Assembly: GCA_021738345.1 (NCBI GenBank)
Contig: JAIPCE010000021.1
Coordinates: forward strand, 1 to 32,310
DNA: 32,310 bases
Reading direction: 5' to 3'
Origin: Rhodoferax sp.
GTDB lineage: Bacteria; Pseudomonadota; Gammaproteobacteria; Burkholderiales; Burkholderiaceae_C
The notes under the pieces are model-generated. The model made no database searches. It was not told the origin of the DNA and saw only the letters and a list, made by a program, of their open reading frames with translations. A program made the position numbers and the translations under genes. Shown piece by piece: positions 23,336 to 32,055 of the stretch. Within the stretch, counting starts at the first letter, position 1. Every line of letters starts with the position of its first letter.

Positions 23336-23458
23336 CGTCAACTTTGAGGCAACTGTTTAGTCAATTAGTGAGCCCTCAATTGACCATCTGCAGTCTCCGG
23401 CCAATGGCCGTTTACGAACAGTTCGATTCTGTAGACTGCGCGACCACGAGAGCAGCGT

Positions 23459-24700
23459 TTAGGCGTGCTTCATTAGCTTCGCCAGTCGTGCGTCAAATTC
23501 ACTACCAGGAAACACTTCTTGCAACTGATCATGGCTGAGGTTAAAGCCAGTCCGCAAAACCTGGGAAAAAACGCTTCGAAAGTCGTGATGCACGGGCAGG
23601 TCGCGCCCCTCATGTAAGTTTCCACTGGACAAGCCGGTCCATTCTCCGTGCCAGCGCCCACCGTTGATGCGGTTGCCGATAAGCCACATGGTGTTGCCAT
23701 GGCCGTGGTCAGTTCCTCGCGTGCCGTTCTCGGCTACCGTGCGGCCAAACTCACTGACCACCACAATCACGTCGCCGTTCTCGGAGAAATCTTGCCTGAG
23801 TTGCACCAAGGCCTGTCCAAGTCTGCCCAAATTTTGTGACAATGCCCCGGTGGCGGTTCCCTGATTGGCGTGGGTATCCCAACCACCGGCCGACAGAAAC
23901 CCCAGGCGCAAACGCCGGTCGCTGCGCATCAATGTCCCAAGGTGCTGCGCGTCCAGTACAAGGCCTGCGGCACTCGAAGCTCCGTTGTCCGACGCCATCA
24001 TTTCCTGGTTCAATTCTTGTGCGCTGTTCATGCGGCTGTCCGCGCCCTGCCGGAAGGCGCTGGAGACGGCGTCCGTGCCGGCATACAAATCCATGAGCGC
24101 CTGGCGCGTGCGTTGGTTCCCCAAAACGCCTTCCTGCATCGCTGATTTCCCCTTGGGGATCAAGCGCACGGGAGCTTGCCCGCTGAGGATTTTCGGATTG
24201 GCCTCGCCAACGCCGATGGCCGTGGGTGCATTGCTGCCGCCAGAACCCAACTCAGCCAGCGTATTGAGCCAGCCACGCGGCGCATTGCTTTTTCCAGGAA
24301 TGCCAAGTTCCCAATGGTTTTGTGCCTCAAAGTGGGAACGCGTGGGGTCAGGCGAGCCGGCACCGGGGATAAAGCTCAGAACACCGCTTCTCCACAACGG
24401 CAGCAACGGGGCCAAGGCCGGGTGCAGCGCAAAGGTGGCATCCAGTTTGATGGCAGTTGTCCCGCTACCGTCGGGTGCCGCAATGGCAATGTTGGGACGC
24501 ATGTTTGCGTAGTGCGCATCGGCATACGGCACGGAGACAGAAAGTCCGTCATAGGCGCCGCGAAGGAAAACGATGATCAAACGTCCGCTGGTCAGTCCAG
24601 GCGCAGGCTGCGCCCAAGCTTGTGGCAGCAAGGCGGAACCTGCGGCAAAACCCAGAGTGCGCAGTAGTTGTCGGCGTTGTGAGAATAGGGAGGGATGCAT
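23459..24700 (-). CDS. DUF1501 family exported protein
   Basis: 413 residues. The N-terminus (MHPSLFSQRRQLLRTLGFAA) has a twin-arginine pair at 9-10 and a hydrophobic stretch ending PQAWAQ, so Tat export is likely. Family hallmarks: RLIIVFLRGAYDGLSVSVPY, GWDTHANQG and VVVVSEFGRTVAENGTRGTD HGHG near the C-terminus, placing it in the DUF1501 group, which is related to alkaline-phosphatase/sulfatase-fold proteins. No biochemical role is established. It lies 13 nt downstream of the DUF1800 gene, its AGGAG overlapping that gene's stop. DUF1501 and DUF1800 genes are very commonly paired, so they probably work together outside the cytoplasm. Confidence 0.93.
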   Translation of the reverse strand: MHPSLFSQRRQLLRTLGFAAGSALLPQAWAQPAPGLTSGRLIIVFLRGAYDGLSVSVPYADAHYANMRPNIAIAAPDGSGTTAIKLDATFALHPALAPLLPLWRSGVLSFIPGAGSPDPTRSHFEAQNHWELGIPGKSNAPRGWLNTLAELGSGGSNAPTAIGVGEANPKILSGQAPVRLIPKGKSAMQEGVLGNQRTRQALMDLYAGTDAVSSAFRQGADSRMNSAQELNQEMMASDNGASSAAGLVLDAQHLGTLMRSDRRLRLGFLSAGGWDTHANQGTATGALSQNLGRLGQALVQLRQDFSENGDVIVVVSEFGRTVAENGTRGTDHGHGNTMWLIGNRINGGRWHGEWTGLSSGNLHEGRDLPVHHDFRSVFSQVLRTGFNLSHDQLQEVFPGSEFDARLAKLMKHA

Positions 24701-24713
24701 GGTGGGTGATCTC

Positions 24714-26177
24714 CTATTTACGCATGAAGTCGGGGCTCGCCAGCATCAAGCCCGTGCGCGAGGGGGCGGGCTCCTGGGCGATGCGCTGACGGGTCGCGTT
24801 GCTAAAGAAGGGGGCCAAATACTCTAGCACGGCGACTTGCTTGGCGAGTGCCATGGCAAAGTCGGCGCGGCGCGTCAATGCCTCGGGTGAGAGCCAGGTG
24901 GCTGTATCGGTCTTATAGCCGTCCGGGGTCTGCCAGCCTTGCACGGGCTGCCCGGCGTCATTCAAGAATTTGAGTGTTTGTGCCAAGTCGCGCCGGTCTT
25001 GCGCGGCATCTACCGCCAGCAGCGTGGAGCAGGCAAAGTCAATCGGGGTCTTGAACAGGGTCTGGTCAGACTGCCAAAACGCGGCAGACTCTACCAGCGT
25101 GCGCAGGACCGCGCGTATGTCCCCTTGCGAAGCAGTGAAGCTGGCAGCCAGTTTGTCGACTAACGCCTGGCTGGGCTTGTCAGACACAAAAAAACTTGCC
25201 ATTCGGGTAGCGATGCGTTGGGCGGTGGCCGGATGCCGGGCCAGCATGCGGATGGCGTCCTCGCCCTCCCGCAGTCCCTGGTTTTGAAACGTGGTGCCCA
25301 GCAGGCGCTTTGGCCCGTTGTCATGCGTCTGCGGGTTAAACCGAAACCCGGATACGCCTCTGGGTGCTACCGTCCAGCCGGTGAGAATACGCGCAAGTTC
25401 GCGCACATCACTTTGGCTGTAGCCACCGTTCACACCCAGCGTGTGCAGTTCCAGCAGCTCGCGGGCGTAGTTTTCGTTGAGCCCTCTGGCCTGCCCCATC
25501 GGACCGGTGCTGCCATCGGCCACACTTTGCGCTTGGTCCAGATAGAACAACATAGCGGGGTGCTTGGCGCTGGCCAGTAAAAGATCCTCAAACTTTCCGA
25601 GTGCGTTGGCACGGATGACGTTGAGTTCGTAATGCCCGACAAACGGCCGAACCGGACCTTTGCCTGCAAACACGTTGAGGTGGTTGAACCAAAACTCGGT
25701 CATGCGCGCAAGCAGCGGGTTTTCCAGTTCGGGGTTGCTACACGCCGTGACGCGCCATGCGGCCGCTTCACGCGCGGCATCGCGGCTGAATATGGCCCCC
25801 ACCATCCGACCGCCACCGGGCTCTGCGTCGTCCTTCTTTTGCAGCTTTTCCTGTCCGGCCTTGCGCGCCTTCCGCTCAGCCTCAAATACCGGAAATATCT
25901 GAGCGAGCGACTGGTTGAAGTGGATGAACTGGGTTGGAATGGCCGCTGGCTTTTGGCTCGCTCGGTAGGCGGCATCGATCTGCTGTGCTGCCCAAGCCTG
26001 CGCACCGCCTGCGCCCGATATGTCCTGCACCAGACTTGGCGTCGGCCCGTAGCCCAGACGAGAACTGGCACGCCAGACGGCGTCCGTTGGGGCAACAGTT
26101 TGTGCCTGGATGGGTGCAATGAGCGAGCACATCGCCAAAGCAAGTACGGGAAGTGCGGGTATCGGCAGTTTGAACAT
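24714..26177 (-). CDS. DUF1800 family exported protein
   Basis: 487 residues with a Sec-type signal peptide (LALAMCSLIAPIQAQ). Characteristic DUF1800 segments: ASRLGYGPTPSLVQDI near the start, LLARMTEFWFNHLNVFAGKG, LNENYARELLELHTLGVNGG YSQSDVRELARILTGW, and RPFVGHYELNVIRANALGKF. The last three are strongly conserved in the family, whose function is unknown. It is the standard partner of DUF1501, here immediately downstream. It starts 29 nt after the cytochrome c peroxidase-like gene, so it is in the same operon. Confidence 0.93.
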   Translation of the reverse strand: MFKLPIPALPVLALAMCSLIAPIQAQTVAPTDAVWRASSRLGYGPTPSLVQDISGAGGAQAWAAQQIDAAYRASQKPAAIPTQFIHFNQSLAQIFPVFEAERKARKAGQEKLQKKDDAEPGGGRMVGAIFSRDAAREAAAWRVTACSNPELENPLLARMTEFWFNHLNVFAGKGPVRPFVGHYELNVIRANALGKFEDLLLASAKHPAMLFYLDQAQSVADGSTGPMGQARGLNENYARELLELHTLGVNGGYSQSDVRELARILTGWTVAPRGVSGFRFNPQTHDNGPKRLLGTTFQNQGLREGEDAIRMLARHPATAQRIATRMASFFVSDKPSQALVDKLAASFTASQGDIRAVLRTLVESAAFWQSDQTLFKTPIDFACSTLLAVDAAQDRRDLAQTLKFLNDAGQPVQGWQTPDGYKTDTATWLSPEALTRRADFAMALAKQVAVLEYLAPFFSNATRQRIAQEPAPSRTGLMLASPDFMRK

Positions 26178-26206
26178 GAAAACCTCGATAAAACGATGGT
26201 GGGTGG

Positions 26207-27379
26207 CTACTCGTTGGGGTTGCTAAAGCGTGGATTAGCAACGAACGTGTGGTCCGTGAGTGTTTGCAGAAATGCGATGAGGTCGGCCTTTTCCTGAGTC
26301 GATATCGGAAAGCCGCTGGTCAAAGCACTCTTGTAGGGGTTGACCCGGCCATCCCCAGCGTTGGGGCCACTTGCGATAAGTCGTCCGCCCGCGGCGTAAA
26401 AGTCAATGACGGCTTCCAGGCTGGAGATACTTCCGTCATGCATGTAGGGCGCGGTCAGCGCCACGTTGCGCAGGCTGGCCACCCGGAACTTGCCCATGTC
26501 GTCGGCCCGTCCAGTCACCTCAAAGATTCCTCGATTCGGTGCGGGAAAGCCACCCAAACCATCGATGTTGTAAAGGCCCGTGTTTTGAAAGTGGTTGGAT
26601 GCACCACGCACATCGTCGGACGGCGCATTCAAATTGAAGCCGCTGTGGCAACGGGAGCATCTGGCCGCATCGCTAAAAAATAGTTCTTTGCCGCGAGATT
26701 CGCTTGCCGTCAGCGCCACTTTGCCTTGCAAAGACTGGTCATAGCGGCTGTCAGATGTGACCATGCCGCGTTGAAAGCTGGCAATCGACTTGATGATGTT
26801 GCTCAATGTTACGGGCGCTCCTTCGTTTGGAAACGCCTCTGAAAACTTGGTCACCAGTTTGGTATCGCTTTGTAAGCGTGCCAGCATGGCACCTTGATTT
26901 AGCGGTGTAAGGCCCATTTCAACAGGGTGCTCTGCAAACAGCGGAATCACCATTTGCGCCTCCAACGTGGTGACATCCGGGCGGCCCCAGGTGTAGCTGG
27001 TGTGCCAGGCGCTGTTGCCCAGAGGCTGCGCATTGCGGTGCGTGAACTCGCTTGTTGCACCGCGTGATACGGGGAGCCCGTCCGTAAAGGCTTTGGCTTG
27101 AACGTGGCACGAAGAGCAGCTCTGAATGCCGTTGACTGACAGGCGCGTATCGTAAAACAAAGACCGACCTAGCTGGAATTTGGCCTCTGACATGGGATTG
27201 TCTGCGGGCACGGTGGGCAGAACGAAGTAACTGGGCAGGGACCAGGCCCAAGTTGCGGCCATATCGGAGGGATTGGCGGAGGGCTTGGCTGCGTCCAGAG
27301 ATTCGGGGCTGCTGCCTCCCCCACCGCAAGCAGACAGTGCGCCCAGCAAAACGAAAATGCTAAGGCACTTGGCTTTCAT
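26207..27379 (-). CDS. Di-haem cytochrome c peroxidase-like lipoprotein (MauG/CcpA superfamily)
   Basis: 390 residues. A lipobox LSAC (Cys18) followed by GGGGSS suggests a lipid anchor. Two haem-binding motifs are present: CSSCH at 88-92 and CSRCH at 241-245, as expected for bacterial di-haem peroxidases, with LGRSLFYDTRLSVNGIQ before the first haem and APYMHDGSISSLEAVIDFYA near the end as in the family. These enzymes reduce hydrogen peroxide or oxidise protein-bound substrates in the periplasm. It overlaps the upstream DUF1996 gene by 4 nt (ATGA) and precedes DUF1800. Peroxidase versus MauG-type oxidase cannot be decided from sequence alone. Confidence 0.92.
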   Translation of the reverse strand: MKAKCLSIFVLLGALSACGGGGSSPESLDAAKPSANPSDMAATWAWSLPSYFVLPTVPADNPMSEAKFQLGRSLFYDTRLSVNGIQSCSSCHVQAKAFTDGLPVSRGATSEFTHRNAQPLGNSAWHTSYTWGRPDVTTLEAQMVIPLFAEHPVEMGLTPLNQGAMLARLQSDTKLVTKFSEAFPNEGAPVTLSNIIKSIASFQRGMVTSDSRYDQSLQGKVALTASESRGKELFFSDAARCSRCHSGFNLNAPSDDVRGASNHFQNTGLYNIDGLGGFPAPNRGIFEVTGRADDMGKFRVASLRNVALTAPYMHDGSISSLEAVIDFYAAGGRLIASGPNAGDGRVNPYKSALTSGFPISTQEKADLIAFLQTLTDHTFVANPRFSNPNE

Positions 27380-28956
27380 TGTTTGCCCCTACCCTGGTTG
27401 ATGATCTCGGGAATGAACTCGGTGCCCCTCCCTGCACCGAGACCACCCAGGCTCAGGCTACCAGACCAAGTGCCCGAGGTGCCGCTAGTGGCGCTAGTCA
27501 CTGCAAAATTTCCGTCATGGCAGTCCCTCTGACCCACTACGCATCCCTTAAGGAGCAGATCCATCGCTTCGGGGTGCCAGCCGTTCATCCAGACACCATG
27601 CAGTGACAACCCCCCTCGGTTTTTGGTGTCAACCGTGTACAAATCAGAGGCCAGTCGGAATCCTTTGGATGTTTTGGTCACTGGGTCGAGTTGGGCGGGG
27701 AACAGTGGAAAAGCAAAGTGGTAGCTCACCCGCACAATGGGATAAGGGTGCGTGCCCGGGCACGTCATTGTGTTGGCCGTTCCAGTGGGATACGCCATAT
27801 GGCTTTGGTGATTGGGGGAGTCCAGATCAACCCCGTTCCAGCAACTGGGGAAAAAGATGTCGAAGCGCAACATGTCGGGTGCGGCACACTCCGGGATGGT
27901 GCTGCTCCAGGGTCCCCCTGCAGCATCGCTTGAGTCCCAACTTTGGCAGTGCCAGCGCGCGACCGAGGTACTTTGTGCCGCTTTGCTTGGGACACTGGTG
28001 GCATCCCCAGCAACAATACGCAGACCGATCGGTGGCGTCCAGATACTCTTCAAGTCGCTGACCGCCGCTGAGTAATAAAACACCTCATGGGCCGCTGCCG
28101 CCGAACGGTCACCCTCGCCCACCTTGGCCTTGACTACCTCCCATGCGGGTGCACCGGCGGCGTCCAACGTGCGAACACCCGTGGAGGCGTTGTACTTTGG
28201 TGCCAGTAGCGCCGGCATCCAATACGCCGAACGATTCAAGGTACTGCCTGAACAGCCTGCCTCGGGGCTGCTGAATAATTTGTCGAAGGTCGTAGCGCTG
28301 TCTATGTTTTTGGTGCCATAGAACATGTTCAATACACTGCCATCGGGCACGCCGGGGTAGACCACCGGGTCGTTGTAAGCGGCATGGTCAAACAAACAGT
28401 TGATCCGCATAATGCCTTTCCACCCCCCTGGGGTTGCGGCCGTAGGGATGACCTGCCCATCAATCAGACGTTGGGTTGTAAAGTCGACTGAACCAGTCGC
28501 AAAGATGCTGTCGATTTTCCATGTTTTTGATGTGCTCGCACCTGCTACACCGCTTCTATTCAGTGCGCGCAACCGAAGTTCATGACTACCCACGGCAAGT
28601 CGTTCGAACTGATTTTTGGCATTCATACGCGGTAGCTGCAGCGGGCTTGCACAGCGCGTGAAGCTTTCCTGGTCGAGTGCACACTCAAAGCTGCTCGCAT
28701 CTGCAGCTGAAAATGTAAAGTGGGCAAACGGGTCGGTGGTTGTCGGACTGGGAGACTCTGAAACTACGACGTTGCCAACTGTGACATCGATAGGTGCAAG
28801 CGTAGGCGTAGGCGAGGTTATGGGTGTGTGTGTGACTGTGGGTGTGGGTGTGACGGAGGTCGTGGGTGCGGCTGGGTTGGTACCGCCCCCACCGCATGCA
28901 CTGAGCATCGTCAGCACTGCCAGCGTGAACCCATACATTTTTGAATCAGTTTTCAT
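27376..28956 (-). CDS. DUF1996-domain lipoprotein with N-terminal Pro/Thr linker
   Basis: 526 residues. Lipobox LSAC (Cys21), then GGGGTNPAAP and a Thr/Pro-rich linker (TPTPTVTHTPITSPTPTLAP) encoded by a GT-rich stretch. Residues about 55-150 form a Cys-containing, Ig-like or repeat-type domain (FECALDQESFTRCASPLQLP). The rest is DUF1996: MRINCLFDHAAYNDPVVYPG, FDIFFPSCWNGVDLDSPNHQ SHMAYP, and SLHGVWMNGWHPEAM. The family is common in fungi and some bacteria and is of unknown function. GGAGG lies 4 nt before the ATG. It is followed with a 4-nt overlap by the peroxidase-like gene. Confidence 0.9.
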   Translation of the reverse strand: MKTDSKMYGFTLAVLTMLSACGGGGTNPAAPTTSVTPTPTVTHTPITSPTPTLAPIDVTVGNVVVSESPSPTTTDPFAHFTFSAADASSFECALDQESFTRCASPLQLPRMNAKNQFERLAVGSHELRLRALNRSGVAGASTSKTWKIDSIFATGSVDFTTQRLIDGQVIPTAATPGGWKGIMRINCLFDHAAYNDPVVYPGVPDGSVLNMFYGTKNIDSATTFDKLFSSPEAGCSGSTLNRSAYWMPALLAPKYNASTGVRTLDAAGAPAWEVVKAKVGEGDRSAAAAHEVFYYSAAVSDLKSIWTPPIGLRIVAGDATSVPSKAAQSTSVARWHCQSWDSSDAAGGPWSSTIPECAAPDMLRFDIFFPSCWNGVDLDSPNHQSHMAYPTGTANTMTCPGTHPYPIVRVSYHFAFPLFPAQLDPVTKTSKGFRLASDLYTVDTKNRGGLSLHGVWMNGWHPEAMDLLLKGCVVGQRDCHDGNFAVTSATSGTSGTWSGSLSLGGLGAGRGTEFIPEIINQGRGKQ

Positions 28957-28974
28957 GTTACCTCCGTCGAGTTC

Positions 28975-29244
28975 CTATTTGCGACCATTGGGTGCAGCCG
29001 GTGCCCCAGGTTTTGTGGGCCTTTGCTTATTACCTTTGTTCGCAGCCTTTTCCTCCCGAAACATGGCCGCAAAGCGTGCTTGAGCCGCTGCATGCTGTTC
29101 GGCCCGCTTCTCTTCATTCAGTGTGTGTGGTGCGGGTTTGGTCGGCGCGACGGGCGCTGTAGACGCATTTGCCGTTTGGGCGTGGGCATTGAAAGCACTT
29201 GTCAGTGTGACAAACAAAATTACTCGGACCGTAGACTTTTTCAT
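28975..29244 (-). CDS. Small exported Ala/Lys-rich protein, 89 residues
   Basis: MKKSTVRVILFVTLTSAFNA HAQ is a signal peptide. The mature part has a charged helical middle (EEKRAEQHAAAQARFAAMFR EEKAANKG) and a Pro/Lys-rich tail. No domain recognised. A GGAG sits 6 nt before the ATG at 29244; the ATG 12 nt upstream has no such site. It is the first gene of the minus-strand run, 18 nt before the DUF1996 gene, and is divergent from the two-component system at 29462. The alternating charges and small size recall periplasmic accessory or stress-sensing peptides such as CpxP in position only; there is no LTxxQ motif. Confidence 0.7.
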   Translation of the reverse strand: MKKSTVRVILFVTLTSAFNAHAQTANASTAPVAPTKPAPHTLNEEKRAEQHAAAQARFAAMFREEKAANKGNKQRPTKPGAPAAPNGRK

Positions 29245-29352
29245 GATGGGCTCCATAGATTAGGTTGCTGAAATCGAACCGCTGTGCGCTGCGCGGTAGC
29301 CGTTCGATGACTCAATTCTGGTCACAGAAGAGCCGGGAAACGTCAGTGCAAA

Positions 29353-29367
29353 GTAAGTGTGGGTAAA
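29353..29367. promoter_or_regulatory. Candidate CpxR-type box in the divergent promoter region
   Basis: GTAAG-TGTGG-GTAAA matches the known CpxR site GTAAA-N5-GTAAA at 9 of 10 specified bases. It lies midway between the exported-protein operon (start 29244) and the CpxR-like regulator gene (start 29462), the expected place for autoregulation and control of the operon. Confidence 0.55.
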
Positions 29368-29421
29368 GGTCTTCCTGACACTTCTTTACGCATTGGAGTG
29401 GGTGAATTTGTGACTAAGCTC

Positions 29422-29438
29422 GTTAGACTTGTTAGACT
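29422..29438. repeat. Direct repeat GTTAGACT, twice, 9-bp period
   Basis: GTTAGACT at 29422-29429 and 29431-29438, 24-40 nt before the regulator's start codon. It could be a tandem binding site or merely part of the 5' leader. Confidence 0.35.
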
Positions 29439-29461
29439 GAACCGATGATTCCGGAGCCCTC

Positions 29462-30160
29462 ATGCCACGCTTGTTGATTGCCGATGACGACATGGAGTTG
29501 TGCCATTTGCTGCAGCAGTACTTCGAAATGGAGGGTATGGAGTTGCATTCGGTGCATGACGGTAATGCGGTGCTTCCCGCCTTGGAGCAGTCAAGCTTTG
29601 ACTTGCTCATTTTGGACATCATGCTTCCCGGCCAGCAAGGCCTCGACGTGTTGAGACAAGTCCGCCGGAGTCACACGACGCCGGTGCTCATGCTCACAGC
29701 CAGGGGCGAGGAAATGGACCGCATCATCGGCCTTGAGTTGGGTGCCGATGACTACCTGCCCAAGCCCAGCAGTCCGCGCGAATTGGTGGCACGAGTACGC
29801 AGCATTTTGCGACGCAGTCAAATCACGCAAGAAGACAAACAAACGGCCGTAGTGCTGCGCGTGGCCGACCTGGAGCTGAATTCGGCCACACGCCAAGTGT
29901 TCTGTGCAGAACAAAAAATACTGCTGACTGGTGCGGAATTTAGTGTGCTGCAGGAGCTGATGCGATTGCCAGGACAGGTCATTGACAAGAACGACCTGTT
30001 TCAGCGCGCCCTAGGGAGACGCCAGCAGGCATTTGACCGCAGTCTGGACATGCACATCAGCAACCTGCGGAAAAAACTAGGCGCCCACCCCGACGGCAGC
30101 GCGCGTATCACGGCCGTTCGGGGAGCTGGCTATGTATTGACACTGGCGGGCAAATCTTGA
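29462..30160 (+). CDS. OmpR/PhoB-family response regulator, CpxR-like
   Basis: 232 residues. Receiver domain: acidic pocket in LLIADDDMELCHLLQQYFEM, phospho-acceptor Asp52 in LLILDIMLPG, Thr in MLTARGEEMD, Lys in DYLPKPSSPRELVAR. C-terminal winged helix: LTGAEFSVLQELMRLPGQVI, FDRSLDMHISNLRKKLG and ITAVRGAGYVL. The MEL-C-LL start and overall sequence are closest to CpxR-type regulators of envelope stress (by eye). GGAG is 5 nt before the ATG. The stop overlaps the kinase start (TGATG), so the pair is co-translated. A near-consensus CpxR box stands upstream, suggesting autoregulation and control of the divergent exported-protein genes. Confidence 0.93.
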   Translation: MPRLLIADDDMELCHLLQQYFEMEGMELHSVHDGNAVLPALEQSSFDLLILDIMLPGQQGLDVLRQVRRSHTTPVLMLTARGEEMDRIIGLELGADDYLPKPSSPRELVARVRSILRRSQITQEDKQTAVVLRVADLELNSATRQVFCAEQKILLTGAEFSVLQELMRLPGQVIDKNDLFQRALGRRQQAFDRSLDMHISNLRKKLGAHPDGSARITAVRGAGYVLTLAGKS

Positions 30161-31545
30161 TGTCACGCATTGCGGTCAAGATATTTCTCGCGTTTTGGCT
30201 GACTTTCTTTTTGGCAGTCACTGGCTTCGCCATCCTGTTGGAAGCATTGCGCCAACAGGAAGGATTGCAGCCACTGGGTGTATTTCAGCAGCGACAGCTG
30301 GACCAGCATCTGGGGCAAGTGCAAACCATCTACCGCAACCGGGGATGGCAGGGGCTTCGGCGCTTCTCGCAGGATGTGGAGACCAACCGAGGAGTCACCA
30401 TCTTTTTGCTGGATGCCGACGGCAAAGACATGCTGGACCGAGTCGTACCCGAAACCGTACTTGCTTTTTTTACCAGCACCCGCGGGGCTGACGCGACGAA
30501 GATGCAGCAGCGCGAAGGACGCACGCTGCTGGGGCCAAAAGTCCTTGCAGAGACCTCTCCACCCACCGCGCTGTTGCTGTGGCTTCCAATGTCCCCGAGC
30601 GACGCTCCACAACTCGGAAGCTGGTGGAAGGGTCGATATGCTGGCGCACAGCTAGGCCTGGCCCTATTGGTCAGCGGGCTGATTTCGCTGGCGTTATCGC
30701 TTTCTCTGACACGGCCGCTAAACCGGCTGGAGCGTGCGGCCGCCCGCTTGGCACAAGGGGATTTCGACAGCAAGGATATAGATGCAGTCGCCTTGCGCAA
30801 AGATGAGATTGGCGCGTTGGCCAAAGAGTTTGGCAGCATGGCAAAACGCCTCAAGGCGGCACTCGATGGTCAACAGCGCCTGCTGCGTGATGTCTCGCAC
30901 GAGTTGCGATCGCCTCTGACGCGCTTACAAGTAGCCATTGGTCTTGCGAGCCGGAAAGCCGGGACCGCAAGCGAAACCAGCTTTGAGCGCATGGAAATGG
31001 AATGCGAGCGACTCAATGCACTGATCGGCGAGGTGCTGGCATTGGCTCGCGACGGCAATGTCGGTCATGAGAGTGTGGTGAGCTCATTTGACCTAGCGGT
31101 GACACTGAGGGCCCTGGGTGCCGACGCTCGGTTTGAAGCGCAAGCGAACGAGAAGGATGTCACGCTGCAACTGCCAGAGCATTTGATGATGGTGGGCAAT
31201 GAAGCGCGCCTTGCCAGTGCCATCGAAAATGCGGTCCGCAACGCTATCCACTACACTGCTCCCCACACTGCAGTGGTGTTAGCGGCTGAGGCCGCCGGAG
31301 ACGGGGTACACATCAAGATCAGCGACTCCGGTCCTGGTCTTCCAGAAGACGAACTTGAAAAAATATTCATGCCGTTCTACCGAGTGTCTCAGGCTCGGGA
31401 GCGTGAATCCGGGGGTACTGGCGTCGGCTTGGCGATTGCGGCCCAGGCGGTTCAGTGGCACGGTGGAAAAATCGTAGCTCGCAACCGATCCGAAGGCGGA
31501 TTGGAGATCAAGATGTATTTGCCGAGGAAGAATCGAAGCTCCTAG
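30160..31545 (+). CDS. Sensor histidine kinase, CpxA-like
   Basis: 461 residues. Membrane segment near 8-28, a periplasmic part of about 130 residues, a second membrane segment near 160-190, HAMP (LTRPLNRLERAAARLAQGDF), HisKA with His247 in LLRDVSHELRSPLTRLQ, and a catalytic ATPase domain with N box (NAVRNAIHYT), G1 (DSGPGLP), F box (IFMPFYRV) and G2 (GGTGVGLAIA). All catalytic motifs are intact. The ATG overlaps the regulator's stop by 1 nt. It should sense an envelope signal and phosphorylate the regulator encoded just upstream. The adjacent operon of exported lipoproteins and a peroxidase suggests an envelope or redox stress input (inference). Confidence 0.94.
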   Translation: MSRIAVKIFLAFWLTFFLAVTGFAILLEALRQQEGLQPLGVFQQRQLDQHLGQVQTIYRNRGWQGLRRFSQDVETNRGVTIFLLDADGKDMLDRVVPETVLAFFTSTRGADATKMQQREGRTLLGPKVLAETSPPTALLLWLPMSPSDAPQLGSWWKGRYAGAQLGLALLVSGLISLALSLSLTRPLNRLERAAARLAQGDFDSKDIDAVALRKDEIGALAKEFGSMAKRLKAALDGQQRLLRDVSHELRSPLTRLQVAIGLASRKAGTASETSFERMEMECERLNALIGEVLALARDGNVGHESVVSSFDLAVTLRALGADARFEAQANEKDVTLQLPEHLMMVGNEARLASAIENAVRNAIHYTAPHTAVVLAAEAAGDGVHIKISDSGPGLPEDELEKIFMPFYRVSQARERESGGTGVGLAIAAQAVQWHGGKIVARNRSEGGLEIKMYLPRKNRSS

Positions 31546-31655
31546 ATGTGGGTCACGAAGCTATCGCGTATCGATTTCGCAAAGTCATCAAATGACTTCT
31601 GGTTGGTAACGCGTTGGACTTCCAGTAACCGGCCGTTCGCTACTACCCGACTAGT
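31542..31655 (-). pseudogene. Possible C-terminal remnant of an unidentified gene
   Basis: The minus strand has an open stretch without a start codon, VVANGRLLEVQRVTNQKSFD then DFAKSIRDSFVTHI and a stop that overlaps the kinase stop on the other strand. The composition looks protein-like and ends as a natural C-terminus might, but I do not recognise it and an upstream in-frame TAA bounds it. Confidence 0.25.
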
Positions 31656-31731
31656 TTAGACATTGGCACCGCCTCCAAGCCAGTCTGGCTGGTGGAAATC
31701 GCTTGAGCCTTGCGCCATAACAATGGTGGTA

Positions 31732-31753
31732 TCAAGGAAAAATTTTTCCTTGA
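31732..31753. repeat. 22-bp perfect palindrome upstream of the transposase fragment
   Basis: A perfect palindrome with arms TCAAGGAAAAA / TTTTTCCTTGA and no spacer, ending 3 nt before the ATG of the truncated transposase. It is likely part of the insertion sequence's 5' leader, perhaps a regulatory hairpin. Confidence 0.7.
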
Positions 31754-31756
31754 ACC

Positions 31757-32044
31757 ATGTCCTTCACAACCATTGTCTGCGCGCTGCTTTCCGAATGGAT
31801 TACGTTTCTTCTCGGAACGGTTCCATTACGCGGTCGTCTCACTTTCGTCGAATTGCATTGCGGTTGCCTGATGTCTCAAGAGGGCTGGGTGACGCAGGTC
31901 ATCAGCATCGTTGGCCACGAGAAGCACTGGACGACCTACTACAAGTTTCTTGAACGACGATCGGTGAAAACGCAGGCGCTGGCAAGTCAGCTGATGCGAT
32001 TGGTGATGAGAGTCTTTCCCTCCGAGGTGACTATGGAATTCCTC
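31757..32044 (+). pseudogene. Truncated transposase (IS4/IS701-like), N-terminal 96 residues
   Basis: MSFTTIVCALLSEWITFLLG TVPLRGRLTFVELHCGCLMS QEGWVTQVIS...KHWTTYYKFLERRSVKTQALASQLMRLV matches the N-terminal region of DDE transposases of the IS4/IS701 kind as I know it. The match stops after SEVTMEFL, just before the first catalytic Asp would be expected; the remaining codons to 32179 are unrelated and overlap a gene on the other strand. The gene is therefore dead, cut by recombination with the neighbouring sequence near 32045. Confidence 0.75.
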
Positions 32045-32055
32045 CGCAACAATTG

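Larger units (their letters stand above)
23065..23458. other. Spacer downstream of the second transposase; no supported gene
   Basis: Holds a weak terminator-like hairpin (23078-23098) and a nested hairpin (23299-23335). A plus-strand frame (23128-23538) is open but overlaps the end of the DUF1501 gene and has no domain, so it is not called. The right end of the transposon-like region must lie here or near the gene end, but no inverted repeat matching the left side was found by eye. Confidence 0.5.

Noticed and set aside
28815-28860. GT-rich low-complexity tract in the DUF1996 gene as a phase-variation tract
   Set aside because: The repeats are irregular (GTGTGTGACTGTGGGTGTG) and encode a Thr/Pro linker; no uniform repeat long enough for slippage switching.
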